Part shown: positions 26,125 through 35,428 of the stretch, piece after piece | How the letters are laid out: the number at the start of each line of letters is the position of its first letter | How positions within the stretch are numbered: position 1 is the stretch's first letter | DNA from: Ursus arctos | Taxonomy: Eukaryota > Chordata > Mammalia > Carnivora > Ursidae | DNA length: 64,000 nt | Assembly (NCBI RefSeq): GCF_023065955.2 | Contig: NW_026622886.1 | Location: forward strand, 12,968,001-13,032,000 | Reading direction: 5' to 3' | Made by a program: the position numbers and the translations under genes | Notes under the pieces: generated by a model | What the model was told of the DNA's origin: nothing | Seen by the model: the letters and a program-made list of their open reading frames with translations, nothing else | Databases searched by the model: none

Positions 26125-26280
26125 CTGTTTGTTGTTCTCCGCCATGGAAAGCTGCAATGCCAGCAGCATGGAGTCCGCACCACATACAGTAGTTCTCTCA
26201 GAGTTACAAAGAGTGTGCCAATTCCTCCTGAACTCTTTAATCATATCCAAGATAGACTTCTGATTAAGCTCAGCCATCCT
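26125..26280 (-). CDS. PARPBP: PARPBP exon 2 with the start codon (residues 1-51)
   Basis: The exon begins after a pyrimidine-rich CTACTTTCAG acceptor. Two bases after the splice site are AG, then GATGG places the ATG at 26277-26275. It encodes MAELNQKS... through ...AENNKQ and ends in CAG just before a GTTAGT donor (GT at 26124-26123). The coding part is 153 bases, exactly 51 codons, so the junction to exon 3 is phase 0. The start is the first ATG of the spliced message, since exon 1 appears to lack one. The sequence closely matches the known PARI N-terminus, including NSERTT and [13 protein letters not shown] Can-SINE lies about 450 bases upstream in intron 1. Confidence 0.93.
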
Positions 26281-26729
26281 CTGAAAGTAGGACAGAATGC
26301 AATGTTAAAAAGCTTTTTTTAATTGGAAACTAATATTTAACATCTGTAAGGAAGCAGAGTCAGAGAAAAATAAGCAGTAAATGAGAGGTCATTTCATATT
26401 TACTAAAATTGCTTTTAATTAAATTTCGGAAAACAGAACAATACAATTTCTGCCCAATCATATTTTCCTCTCCTTTAGTTTTCTTAAGCCAAATCTTTTG
26501 AAATAATAAAATCCAACCTTCAATCTGAAAATTCATACAAAACAGATATGCAAATTCTGTAAACTTATAATTATAGACACAGACATAGCTAATTAAAGTT
26601 GTATTTTCAAAATATTTGTTTTGAGATAGATGGTAATATGTGTGGTAGATAGCCACCAAAAAAAAAAAAAAAAAAAGGCCAATTTCCTTCCATCCCTATA
26701 TTGTCCCAAAAGAAGTGATCTATTTTTCT

Positions 26730-26933
26730 TTTTTTTTTTTTTAAAGATTTTTTATTTATTTATTCGACAGAGATAGAGACAGCCAGCGAGAGAGGGAACA
26801 CAAGCAGGGGGAGTGGGAGAGGAAGAAGCAGGCTCCTAGCGGAGGAGCCTGATGTGGGGCTCGATCCCATAATGCCAGGATCACGCCCTGAGCCGAAGGC
26901 AGACGCTTAACCGCTGTGCCACCCAGGTGCCCC
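26730..26933 (-). mobile_element. Young Can-SINE with perfect 19-base duplication
   Basis: Reverse complement of the young type (GTGCCACCCAGGTGCCCC at the right end). AGAAGTGATCTATTTTTCT is duplicated exactly (26711-26729 and 26934-26952). It is in sense with PARPBP, about 450 bases upstream of exon 2. Confidence 0.96.
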
Positions 26934-26952
26934 AGAAGTGATCTATTTTTCT

Positions 26953-27932
26953 ACCCTTTAAATATGGATCAGTCTAGTAACTTGATTTGACCAATTGACT
27001 ATGGAAGAATGACATCCTGGGGGTTCTAAGTCTAGACAGAGCTCAAAAGGCCCATGAAGAAGAGTTAATGCAGCAGGCCTGATGTCTATCTTTTGAAAGG
27101 ACTGATTACAAGGTTGGCCCTTGGCTGTACCTGTGAACTTAGAATTCAGGAGGGTTTCCAGTAAGAGTGGCTCACTTGCCTAAACTGTTTACACAAATAA
27201 TATAGTTTATGCTGAACACATGCTTTTCTTCTGAGTCTGGAATTTTGGAACATAGACCGAGGATGCCTACATCAGTACCCTGGACACTGAGTCTCTTAAG
27301 AGCTTCCCTGACAGACAATATTTCATATGGGTTCACAATTTGTTGTTGGAGGATTTAAGCAAGTCCTGTGTGACTCCACTAAGAGAGGAGTTTTGGAAGC
27401 TTATGTCTGATCTCCCCAGGACTTCGTCCCACGCAACTTCTCCCCATATAGCTTCTCTCTTTGCTGATTTTGTTTAGCATCTTTTTGCTGTAATAAATTA
27501 TAGGTATGGGCACAACTATATGCTGAGTCCTCTGAGTCTTCTTAGCAACCATCCAACCTGGGGGTGGTTTGGGGGCCTCTTGATATAAGGCTTTGCAGCT
27601 TTAGTCCTTACTCTCTTGCTACTCTAGACTATCACATGAAAAATTCCGAGTTCAGCTGCTGGAGAAGCCATATAAAAGAGAACCAAGGCACTCCAGCTGA
27701 CAACCAATACCAATTTAAAGACATGAGAGGCTATGTTAGACTTTCCAGCCCCAATCAACCTGCCAGATGAACTGCAGCCACATTAGTGATCCCAAGCAAG
27801 ACCAGCAGAACCACCTAGATGAGTCCAGCCAAAATTGCTGGTCCACAGAATCAAAAGCAAATAAAATGGTTGCTGTTTTAAATCCAGTAAGTTTTGAGGT
27901 GGTTTGTTACACAGCAATAGTTAACCAATACA
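26953..27932 (+). mobile_element. MLT1-like LTR split by a second LTR
   Basis: The two outer parts (about 26953-27055 and 27580-27932) read like one MaLR MLT1 LTR, ending AAGTTTTGAGGTGGTTTGTT, ACAGCAATAGTTAACC. The middle (about 27060-27580) has a different LTR-like sequence with CTGTAATAAATTATAGGTATG and CATCCAACCTGGGGGTGG, probably an ERVL-type LTR. Boundaries are approximate. These are ancient LTR relics, and no retroviral genes were seen. Confidence 0.6.
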
Positions 27933-27934
27933 GT

Positions 27935-28170
27935 ATCTAGCATTTAGGAGTTTTCTTCGTGCCAGAAACTTTTCAAAAGCTTAATGTTTATTACCTCGTT
28001 CAATCTCTGCAAGAGTCCTATGAGGAAGGTTCATTATTATCCTCATTTTACATCTGAGAATGTGACATCCCATGTCACTCAGCTAGCAAAATGGCAAAAC
28101 AGACTTAAACCTAAGATACTTAACTCCATAAGCTGTGCTCTTAAACCACTGTATTACATAACCTCTCCTG
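27935..28170 (-). repeat. MIR, antisense
   Basis: TTTACATCTGAGAATGTGACATC, 'GTCACTCAGCTAGCAAAATGG' and 'GCTGTGCTCTTAAACCACTG' follow the reverse MIR order. Confidence 0.75.
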
Positions 28171-28214
28171 ATAGACAAAAGTCTTTCAAAATAATTGGAT
28201 GTAGTTCCAATGTC

Positions 28215-28265
28215 TCAAGTCTATATAAGGAAGCAACATATTCAAGTCTATATAAGGAAGCAATT
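28215..28265. repeat. 27-base tandem duplication
   Basis: TCAAGTCTATATAAGGAAGC starts at 28215 and again at 28242, so the period is 27. The two copies are nearly identical over the first 21 bases. Confidence 0.85.
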
Positions 28266-28745
28266 CCTTTCTCTGAGTTTATAGACAAGGCTGCTAAAAG
28301 GTTTTTTTTTTCCCTACTTCCTTTTAAGTATGCTAGTCTCCAACATATACATATGCTATTATCTTATTTGGGGTATATTTTACTGTACACATCCCATTTA
28401 TTAACTCTTTCTGTTATCTTTTTCTTTTTTTATGTGGCATAAATAGAATCCCAAACATTTACAATGTATTTTGGGTTTATACAATCAAGAAAAGGGGCAT
28501 ATAACACTTACAAAGCAATAATTCATCAACTTAAAGATACAAGTAAAAAACTATCAATTAAATATCTACATATATAGAAATACCAGTAAATAGCTAAAAG
28601 TTATATTTCTCTTCAAAATATTACCCTCGTCACTTAAAAGAAAAAAAAAGTGAAGAAGTAATGCTTCAGTGATATGATCAGTTTGCCTGAAATAAATCTT
28701 TAATACTAAATTATTTAGGGTACTATTTAAAAGTATTAAGAGTTC

Positions 28746-28974
28746 TGGAGCACGTGGGTGGCTCAGTCAGTTAAGTGACCCACTCTTAATTTTAGCTCAG
28801 GTCAGGATCTCAGGGTCCTGAGATCCAGCCCCACCCAGTGCTCCAAAGCACATAGTCCAGCTTGAGATTCTCTCTCTCCCTTCCCTTCTGCCCCTCTCCT
28901 GTGCTTGCGGGTGCACCCTCGCTCTCTCTCTTTCCCTCTAAAAAAAATAAAATAATAAAATCTTTTTAAAAACT
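28746..28974 (+). mobile_element. Can-SINE, diverged
   Basis: Head GAGCACGTGGGTGGCTCAGTC, CT-rich part, AATAATAAAATC. The imperfect duplication TAAAAGTA(T/A)... is at 28728-28745 and 28975-28992. Confidence 0.9.
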
Positions 28975-29009
28975 TAAAAGTAATATGAGTTCAGATTGCT
29001 AAGAATGAA

Positions 29010-29218
29010 AACTAGTCAAGAATTAGACTGTTCCGAATCCTGGCTGCACCACTTACTAGCGGTGTGATTTATACCAAGTTATGTCACCTCCACTACCTCA
29101 GCTTCCCTGTACTGAAAATGAAAATAATAATAGCTTCTACCTCACAGGGTTTTGTGAAAAGTAAATGACATAAATACAAGTTTAGCTTTTAGCACAGTGT
29201 CTGACACATATAAAAGAA
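29010..29218 (+). repeat. MIR
   Basis: CCTGGCTGCACCACTTACTA, 'GTGTGATTTATACCAAGTTATGTCACCTC' and 'TAGCACAGTGTCTGACACATA' are in MIR order. Confidence 0.85.
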
Positions 29219-29226
29219 AACAGTCT

Positions 29227-29414
29227 TGGGGCACCTGGGTGGCTCAGGTCATAATCTCAAGGTCCTAGGATCAAGCTCTGCATCATCGGGCTTCCTGCTC
29301 AGCGGGAAGTCTGCTTCTCTTTCTCTCTCCCTCTGCCCCTCCCCACTGCTCGTTCTCTCTCTCTCTCTCTCTCTCTCATATAAATAAATGAAATCTTAAA
29401 AAAAAAAAAAAGCC
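29227..29414 (+). mobile_element. Can-SINE with internal deletion
   Basis: The head GGGGCACCTGGGTGGCTCAG joins directly to GTCATAATCTCAAGG; the usual 'ttaagcgtctgccttcggctcag' section is missing. (CT)n and AATAAATGAAATC follow. AACAGTCT flanks it (29219-29226 and 29415-29422). Confidence 0.9.
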
Positions 29415-29422
29415 AACAGTCT

Positions 29423-29737
29423 CATCCAAGGGTCAGCACACAAGTTGGAAAGGGCCAAAGAGTAAATATTTAAGGAGTGTAAGGGATAGTCTCTGTCACA
29501 ACCATTCAACTTGACCTTGCTGTGTGAAAATAGCCACAGATAATACATAAACATATGAGCACAGCTGTGCTTCAACAAAACTTTATGGAAACTGAAATTA
29601 ACTTTCATATAATTTTCACATGTCACAAAATATTATTCTTTTGCTTTTGTTTCAACTATTCAAACATTTAAAATCTATTCTTAGCTCAGGAACTTGTGGC
29701 ACAAAAGCAAGTTATGCCCTAGTTTGCCAAATCTGGT
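29423..29737 (+). repeat. hAT-like DNA transposon remnant
   Basis: GGGCCAAAGAGTAAATATTT, 'CTGTCACAACCATTCAACTTGACC', 'AAAACTTTATGGAAAC' and 'TAGTTTGCCAAATCTGG' follow a known ancient mammalian non-autonomous element. A related copy is at 37985-38380. The family name is uncertain. Confidence 0.6.
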
Positions 29738-30027
29738 CTAGTCTTAGCTCTTTCAGCAGCTAGCTGGCTGTATAAGCCTAGGCAATAAGCATTACAACTG
29801 ACTGCCTAGGTGAAGGAATCATCACATAGAAAACAATACCTTCCAGCCAGCTTTGAGAAATCAATGAGACAATAAATATGTATGTACTCTGAATGTCAGG
29901 CTGCGCTATACAAAAACAGTAGAAGGTGGCAGCAATAATAAATACTTGTTTTTTAAAAAAAAAAAAAATGGATTCCAAACTGCACTGGAGCAAAAACTGG
30001 AAGACAGGAGATTATCACTGGGGAGAC

Positions 30028-30233
30028 AGTGTGAGATGGTAAAAGAATTTTTGAGTCAGACATTCAGGCTCCACATCCTGGCTCCCCAATTTATAAGACG
30101 TATGTCTTTCAGTATTTAAAATTTCTGATGAACATAAATTTCCTCAAATATAAAAGTTAAGATATCTTACCTCAGAAAACTATGAGACACAAGTAAAAAT
30201 TCACCTAGTGCCATGCACTTAATAGGTGCTCAA
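30028..30233 (+). repeat. MIR
   Basis: GAGTCAGACATTCAGGCTCC, 'CATCCTGGCTCCCCAATTTA' and the end 'CACTTAATAGGTGCTCAAT' follow MIR order. It abuts the promoter shoulder. Confidence 0.75.
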
Positions 30234-30620
30234 TTTTAAAAAGGGGGGCAGGCGTTGGTACTATCATCGTCAGAGTGCAGATCCTAAATATTATTTGGGA
30301 GAATATAACAGGGAGAGGGCTAAAGTAGTGGAATTGGAGTCTGCGCACGTCTTGGAACTAGAACCTTGGTCTCCCGCCAACCTAATGAACTTAAGTAGGC
30401 CTCTACTGGCCCCAGACTTCCAGTCTGCAGATGACCCCTCAGGACCTTCTAGCTCTATTCGTCACTAGATATTGTGAATTCTTCAATACCCCCAAATTCA
30501 ACCCGGTTCCAGAGCAAAGCCTCTAAACAGTCACTTAGCTGTCACCGAAAATCTCTCACTAGCCCCGGCCGGAATCACAATTAAAGTGTGACAGGCGAGC
30601 AAACAAGAAATGAGACTCAC

Positions 30621-30695
30621 CTGACTCGGGATAGACCTGATAGGCGCAGACTGGACTGAAGAATTGTCCTGCCGGGCAGCAGTCTGGAAGCTATG
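30621..30695 (-). other. PARPBP: PARPBP exon 1 (5' UTR, non-coding)
   Basis: The minus strand reads CCCGAGTCAG followed by GTGAGT, a near-perfect donor whose GT starts at 30620, so the exon's 3' end is 30621. No ATG is seen between the donor and the estimated start near 30690. The first ATG is therefore in exon 2, after a 5.66 kb intron. The start is estimated from the position of the CHR/TATA-like element at 30711-30720 and is not certain. Confidence 0.7.
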
Positions 30696-31050
30696 AGTCC
30701 GTCGCGAGTTATATTTTAAATCTCGCGGGAAGGCTCGGGAGCCAATCGCCGTTTCCGCCCTGTGACCCGGAAGCAGAGTCGGCGCGCGCCGAGGCCCGCC
30801 CCGGCGGAGATCAGCTTCCCTCTGGCCACTTCCCGGTTCCCCCGGTGCGTATCGCGCGGGAACCTAAGGGTTCGCGCTGCTTTGCTACTGGCCGCTCAGC
30901 GCTCCCATCCTATTTTTGCGAGTTCCTTCTTTCCTGGGCCGTAGTCCACCTCTTCCCTCTGATCTCGGGCCTCGGGAGGTGGTAGCGGGGTCTCGCGGGA
31001 CTTGCCTGTCTGGGAGAGGCGGTGGGGTTCTTTGCGGGCACTTAAGTTGT
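30640..31050. promoter_or_regulatory. GC-rich bidirectional PARPBP/NUP37 promoter (CpG-island type)
   Basis: This is the only CpG-dense stretch in the window. It lies between the 5' end of PARPBP (minus) and that of NUP37 (plus). Visible elements are a CCAAT box at 30742-30746 and an ETS core CCGGAAG at 30767-30773. An opposite-strand ETS-like site ACTTCCCGG is at 30828-30836, and an Sp1-like CCCGCCCC at 30795-30802. An E2F-like CGCGCGGGAA is at 30852-30861, and TCTCGCGGGA occurs twice (30721-30730 and 30991-31000). Divergent CpG-island promoters are common for such gene pairs. Exact start sites cannot be read from sequence alone. Confidence 0.85.
30711..30747 (-). promoter_or_regulatory. CDE/CHR-like cell-cycle element with CCAAT box, PARPBP side
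   Basis: On the minus strand CCCGC (30729-30725) is followed by a 4-base spacer GAGA and then TTTAAA (30720-30715). This is the spacing of known CDE/CHR pairs, which bind E2F/DREAM and LIN54 complexes and repress genes in G0/G1. TTTAAA is an accepted CHR variant, although TTTGAA is commoner. A CCAAT box lies 21 bases further upstream, as in many CHR genes. The TTTAAAATATAA run also looks TATA-like. The arrangement is seen directly; its function is inferred. Confidence 0.5.
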
Positions 31051-31539
31051 TTTTTCCCTGTTCTGCCCTTCCAGTTTTACAGGGCAAGTCCAGCCCGCGG
31101 TGTGCAGTGAAACCCTGAAAATGTAGTGAGACTGGACACAGTTTAACAAGCAATAAGGGGACCGAGTTTCCTGACCTCGAATCTTTTCCACTTCCCACAC
31201 TGCTGTGCCTCCGAGGGCATCCACCTGCTGGTCACCCTTAACAAATGTCCAGTCCTGAATTCCCACTCGTATGGTTACTGGTTTATAGGCTCCCATACGT
31301 GGGATTCATCTGATTCTCCGTAAATACTTATCAGGTTTTGATGTGTTCGTTACTGAGCCCAGCTATTCTCAGGCAACTGCATCCAATTGGGGGGGGGGGG
31401 ACTTATTTAGATCCCTAAGTCTCATCTGGGAGTGCTACTTCCAGAGTGCACACCAGGCCATAACAGGTTGGTTGAAGTTTTGGCCTGGTTTTATGAATAT
31501 CATTTCTATATCACGTATTTTGGCACTCCTTTCTCTAGA

Positions 31540-31674
31540 TCTTATATTTTTGATCTGCTTGTTATTGTGCTTTTCACACTGAATCATAACTGTTACCGGA
31601 TATTGTGATCTTCAAGGCAGAGGGCTGTTTTTCTTCTCTAGCACCGGTATCTAACACATAGTAAAGTATTTCAA
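31540..31674 (+). repeat. L2 3' end fragment
   Basis: CTTCAAGGCAGAGGGCTGTTT and 'TCTAACACATAGTAAAG' resemble the L2 3' end. Diverged. Confidence 0.5.
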
Positions 31675-31845
31675 ATGCTGTCTCGTCTTATGAGCTTGGC
31701 AGCTAACTAACCTACTTAAGCCTCGATTTCTTCTGTAAAATGGGAGCCATTTGCCTCCTCTTAGGTTTGCAAGTATTAGGTGTCATAATGTCAGTAAAAT
31801 CCTTAACATGGCACCTGCAAGTAATGCTCTATAAATGTTTTAATT
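31675..31845 (+). repeat. MIR
   Basis: 'TAACCTACTTAAGCCTCGATTTCTTCTGTAAAATGGGAG' and 'TGGCACCTGCAAGTAATGCTC' (split here for length) follow the 3' half of MIR. Confidence 0.75.
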
Positions 31846-32145
31846 TTTTATGAATATATTTACTACTAAAGTGATTACATCTTCAAGTACTATCTTTTAG
31901 TTAATCTAAACGATATTATGATTATTTATTCTGCAAGTATTATTCATAAGGTATTTAAAGAAGTTCTTGATTTTTTTTTTTTTTTTGGCTGTCCATGGCA
32001 TCTGAAATACCGTGTCCTTATTTTGATCCATTTGCTGAAAGTGACTGACACTTTGATGCTTTCTATCTAACTATGTCTATGCTGTAATCCACAGTTTCCT
32101 GACCTTGTCCAGTAGAAGGCTATCTTATTTTTACAACTGTTCAAG

Positions 32146-32315
32146 TATTGACATACAAGATGAAGCAAGATGCCACAAGAAATGCTGCCTACACTGTGGA
32201 TTGTGAAGATTATGTGCATGTGGTAGAATTTAATCCCTTTGACAGTGGGGATTCAGGAAACCTAATTGCATATGGTGGCGGTAATTATGTGGTGGTTGGC
32301 GTGTGTACATTTCAG
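32146..32315 (+). CDS. NUP37: NUP37 first coding exon (residues 1-52)
   Basis: The ATG is at 32160, preceded by ACAAG, so position -3 is A, a fair Kozak context. The reading frame is open a few codons further 5' to a TTG at 32148, but no ATG occurs there, and the protein matches the family start MKQDATRNAAYTVDC. The acceptor is most likely TGTTCAAG ending at 32145, giving 14 bases of 5' UTR; an AG at 32159 is the alternative. The coding part is 156 bases and ends ...CTFQ before GTTAGT. It carries the first propeller strand segments, with VHVVEFNPF and the GNLIAYGGGNYVVVG stretch. Confidence 0.93.
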
Positions 32316-32835
32316 GTTAGTGTACAAAACTCAGTGAATGACAATGAAGCTATTTCACTGGTTAAAAAACAAACTTTGGTAAACTGACTAAACTTGGAAA
32401 GCATATTGAGTTTGAATGTAAGAAAAAAAATGATGTTAAGAACTACAGAGGAAGATATTTCCGGTAATAGATGCCTGAGATTTGTGCAAACATCAAATAG
32501 GTAGTGAAAAAAAAGACTATGAAGCTTCTCTTTTGCCTTGTGATTAGAAATGGAATATACTGGTAGTTGAAGGTTATGACTAACTGGTATGTTAGTCATA
32601 GAACATTTGGTATGTACAGAGAAAACACCAGTTAAATGAGATCTAAGTAATTACTTAATCCAGTTTTTTCTACATTCCACTTTGACGTAGGGAACAAGCC
32701 TAAAAAATGATCCTCCAGGAGATTTTACAGCTTTCATGATATTCAGCTTTTGTATTAGTATGCTCTCATGCTTTTTATACATCTAAAGCATACATCCGGA
32801 GTGTACAAAGTATGGGACCCTATTAGTTGAATAGG

Positions 32836-33076
32836 CAATTTAGCATAGTCATTAAGACAATAAACTCTGTAGCCAAAATGCCTAGGTTTTTACTCCTGCC
32901 TGGCTTTACCTCTTAATAGCTATATGACCTTGAGCAGGTACTTAACCTCTCTTCTATAAAAATGAGGAAAGTAATACTTAATAGGGTTTTATGAGAATGT
33001 AGTTAGTACATCATGTGAAGTTCCTGGAAGGCATTTGGCACATTTAATTCATGTATATATGTTTTAACTATCATTA
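32836..33076 (+). repeat. MIR
   Basis: TTAGCATAGTCATTAAGACA, 'CTATATGACCTTGAGCAGG' and 'GGCATTTGGCACATTTAATTC' show a nearly complete MIR. Confidence 0.85.
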
Positions 33077-35125
33077 ATTTGGTCAGTGTTGCCCGCCAGA
33101 ATAGGCCCATATTTAATCACCAAAACAAGATTGCACTGTGGTGAGCACACACCATGTTTTCTCACAGGAAACCTAGATCCACATGTGAAAGAGTCTAAAC
33201 AATGCGAGTTCAACCCTCAGAAATCTTGGCTAATCCTTTGTTTATCAGAATATTATTCATAAAACAATATTTCTCAAATTAAGATTAATCAGTGAGGTAA
33301 TTTGGCAGTGATCAGTTCTCAAAGATTTAAAGTAACTTTACCACTAAAGTGGTACTATTATAAACATTATTTCCTCTTTTACTCAGGAGGCAGTTCAGTA
33401 TTTTATTTCAGCGCAGTGTTTTGACATCATAAATGCACTTTAGCATTTTACAGTGCATTAAATAAAGTTACAAAAAATTAAACTGCATGAGTATTTATCC
33501 TAAGGAGAAAGTATGAATTAAAGGCTTCAGTTTTTTGGTGTCTTAAGTAGAACACAAGGGCTCTTACATTGTCCCACATTGTCTCTTAGGAGTAGGAATT
33601 GCTGGCTTTCAGGCTAAGTGACCCACAGCCTGACTTTAGCTGGAACTTGGTTAGGATCATAAAAAGTCCACATGATTAGGAGAAATAATATGACACAGTC
33701 TTGAAAAAGACTGACAGAAAAACTGTTTTTCTGGTGCAGTCTGCTAACCCATAAAAGAATAAAGCAGCTCCCTACAGGTGAAACTAACTTTTTACTTCAT
33801 TACTTTTTAAATTAATAACTGAACACAGACTTGTGTCAAAAAAAACCTGAAAAATATGTTTTATCTCTATGTTCAGCTAAGAAATGAGAAAGTCAAGAAG
33901 AAAAAAAAATCAGGAAAGAAAAAAGGCAGGGGTGATGAGTGACAGAAAAAGACAATGAGAAGAAAAAACTAGCAAAAAAGATTTCTATTGCTCTGTCATG
34001 TCTTGCACATTGTCCTTGTTGATCCTCAAACCTGTCAGATTGGCGATCTAGGTCTTACAGCCAAACTACCTAAGGAGGGAATTGGATTTTATTAACTTGT
34101 CAAGTTTCCGTGCCAAGTCCTGGCAATAAAATTAAGCAACTGTCCCTGTCCTCACAGAGTTTCCATTGTACTTCAAAGATGCTTTGATGCTGCTATTCAT
34201 ATAGGTTGAAGCCATAGTTCAAACAGTTCTAGAGGAGAATCAAGTCCCAGTAATTTGCCTTTGGGGATTCATAATAAATTATCACTTCCCTTTAAAGTTA
34301 TTTTGTTATCTAATTAAATACTATTAAACATTGTTTCTATTCTCTCATGTTAGAATCTTCAAGTTCCATAGCATCCAATTTCATGCCTCCCTCTTGTCTG
34401 AGAGAAAACTAAGTAAAGGTAAATTGAATTGAAAGTTTTCCACATTCCTATTGGAAAGGCAATCCTCATTCTAAGGCTGTTAGGAAAACACCATCAATAC
34501 AAAATTTCAACAAAGCATTTTTCCAAATCTTATGGTGTTCTTTTGAATATGATGGAAATTTGAACTGAATGATAATACTATTAATTGGTATCATGTGTTT
34601 GTCAAGTATTAAGTGCAAATCAGGTGCTGAGAACTGGTAATACCTATGTTAAAAAAGCAAGGACCCTGACCTCAAGATGTTTAAGTGTAAAACAATGCAG
34701 TAAGAAAACTACTATAAGAAATCATATGTGTAAAGGGTAGAGGGAACACAAAAGTTTCTAAGTCTATTCAAAGGATCACCAATAATGAATTGGGGACTTG
34801 AATTTCAAGAACATTTGGTTTAAGCAAGCACATTGAATTTATATAGAACATGAAGCTAAGAAGGATACCTTATGCTTTAGATGATAAACTCCACTGAAGT
34901 ATTTATTGAGCACCTGTTGTATGCCAGACACTGTGCTTAGAATTCAAATATTTAATAGATTGAATTAATGTGCCAAGTTGAACAAGCAAAAATTTAGTGA
35001 AGATAAGGTCTTAAAATGATAGACTGCTAAAGCTAGAAGGGACAATTGTGACACAGTTTTTAGTCACCTGGATGTTCACCATAAATCAGTGCAATTATTA
35101 AACTGCCAAAAAGAGTGAATTCAAT

Positions 35126-35428
35126 GCTGTCCAGTAACAATACAGTGTGAGCCACAAATATAAATTTAAGTGTTAGAGTAACCACATTATGAGAAGTAAA
35201 AACCAGATGAAATTAATTTTAATAATGTATTATTTTACCCAGGATGTCCAAAATATTTCATGTGTAACCAACATAAAAAATTAATGAGATATTTTATATA
35301 CCTTTTATACTAAGTCTGAAATCTGGTGTTGATTTTGCACTTTATAAAGTATACACAGTTTGAACTAGGCATATTTCAAGTGCTTAATCACCCCATGTGG
35401 CTAGTGGCTACCATATTGGATAGCATAG
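35126..35428. mobile_element. hAT-type non-autonomous element with terminal inverted repeats
   Basis: The left end GCTGTCCAGTAACAATAC and the right end CATATTGGATAGC are inverted repeats with mismatches. The inside is AT-rich, with GTGAGCCACAAATATAAATT and GTGGCTAGTGGCTACCATAT. It is ancient and common in mammals; the exact family is not assigned. Confidence 0.65.

Larger units (their letters stand above)
26281..30620 (-). other. PARPBP intron 1
   Basis: The intron spans 4.3 kb. It holds Can-SINEs (26730, 28746, 29227), LTR and MLT1 pieces (26953-27932), MIRs (27935, 29010, 30028) and a hAT-like remnant (29423-29737). Segments 26281-26657 and 28266-28727 are AT-rich with nothing recognised. 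30240-30620 is the moderately GC-rich promoter shoulder. Confidence 0.75.
1..30700 (-). other. PARPBP: PARPBP (PARI) gene, 5' part: exons 1-4 and introns
   Basis: PARPBP, also called PARI or C12orf48, is a nuclear protein that binds SUMO-modified PCNA and RAD51 and restrains homologous recombination at replication forks (family knowledge). The window shows a non-coding first exon in the GC-rich promoter and three coding exons. Read on the minus strand these join in frame to 165 codons: 51 from exon 2, 78 from exon 3 and 36 from exon 4. I recognised the protein from stretches such as [20 protein letters not shown] and NSNMLDLIDVY. The family has a UvrD-like helicase fold that is thought inactive, and no Walker A GxGKT motif is visible in these residues. 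The C-terminal PCNA-binding part lies beyond the left edge, and I found no later exon between positions 1 and 8281. The gene is head to head with NUP37, as in human 12q23. The 5' boundary near 30690 is estimated. Confidence 0.93.
31051..32145 (+). other. NUP37 intron 1 (approximate)
   Basis: The intron leads from the GC-rich promoter to the first coding exon. It holds a G homopolymer of 12 at 31389-31400, an L2 3' fragment (31540-31674), a MIR (31675-31845) and a poly(T) run near 31972-31986. The small ORFs here match nothing known. Confidence 0.65.

Noticed and set aside
27984..28442. 152-codon ORF in PARPBP intron 1
   Set aside because: It overlaps an antisense MIR and a tandem duplication; the peptide is low-complexity and not a known protein.
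30762..31296. Overlapping small ORFs in the GC-rich promoter
   Set aside because: GC-rich DNA has few stops. None matches the PARPBP or NUP37 N-termini, which are placed elsewhere.
32148..32159. Upstream extension of NUP37 from a TTG codon
   Set aside because: TTG is a rare initiator, and the first ATG at 32160 matches the family N-terminus.
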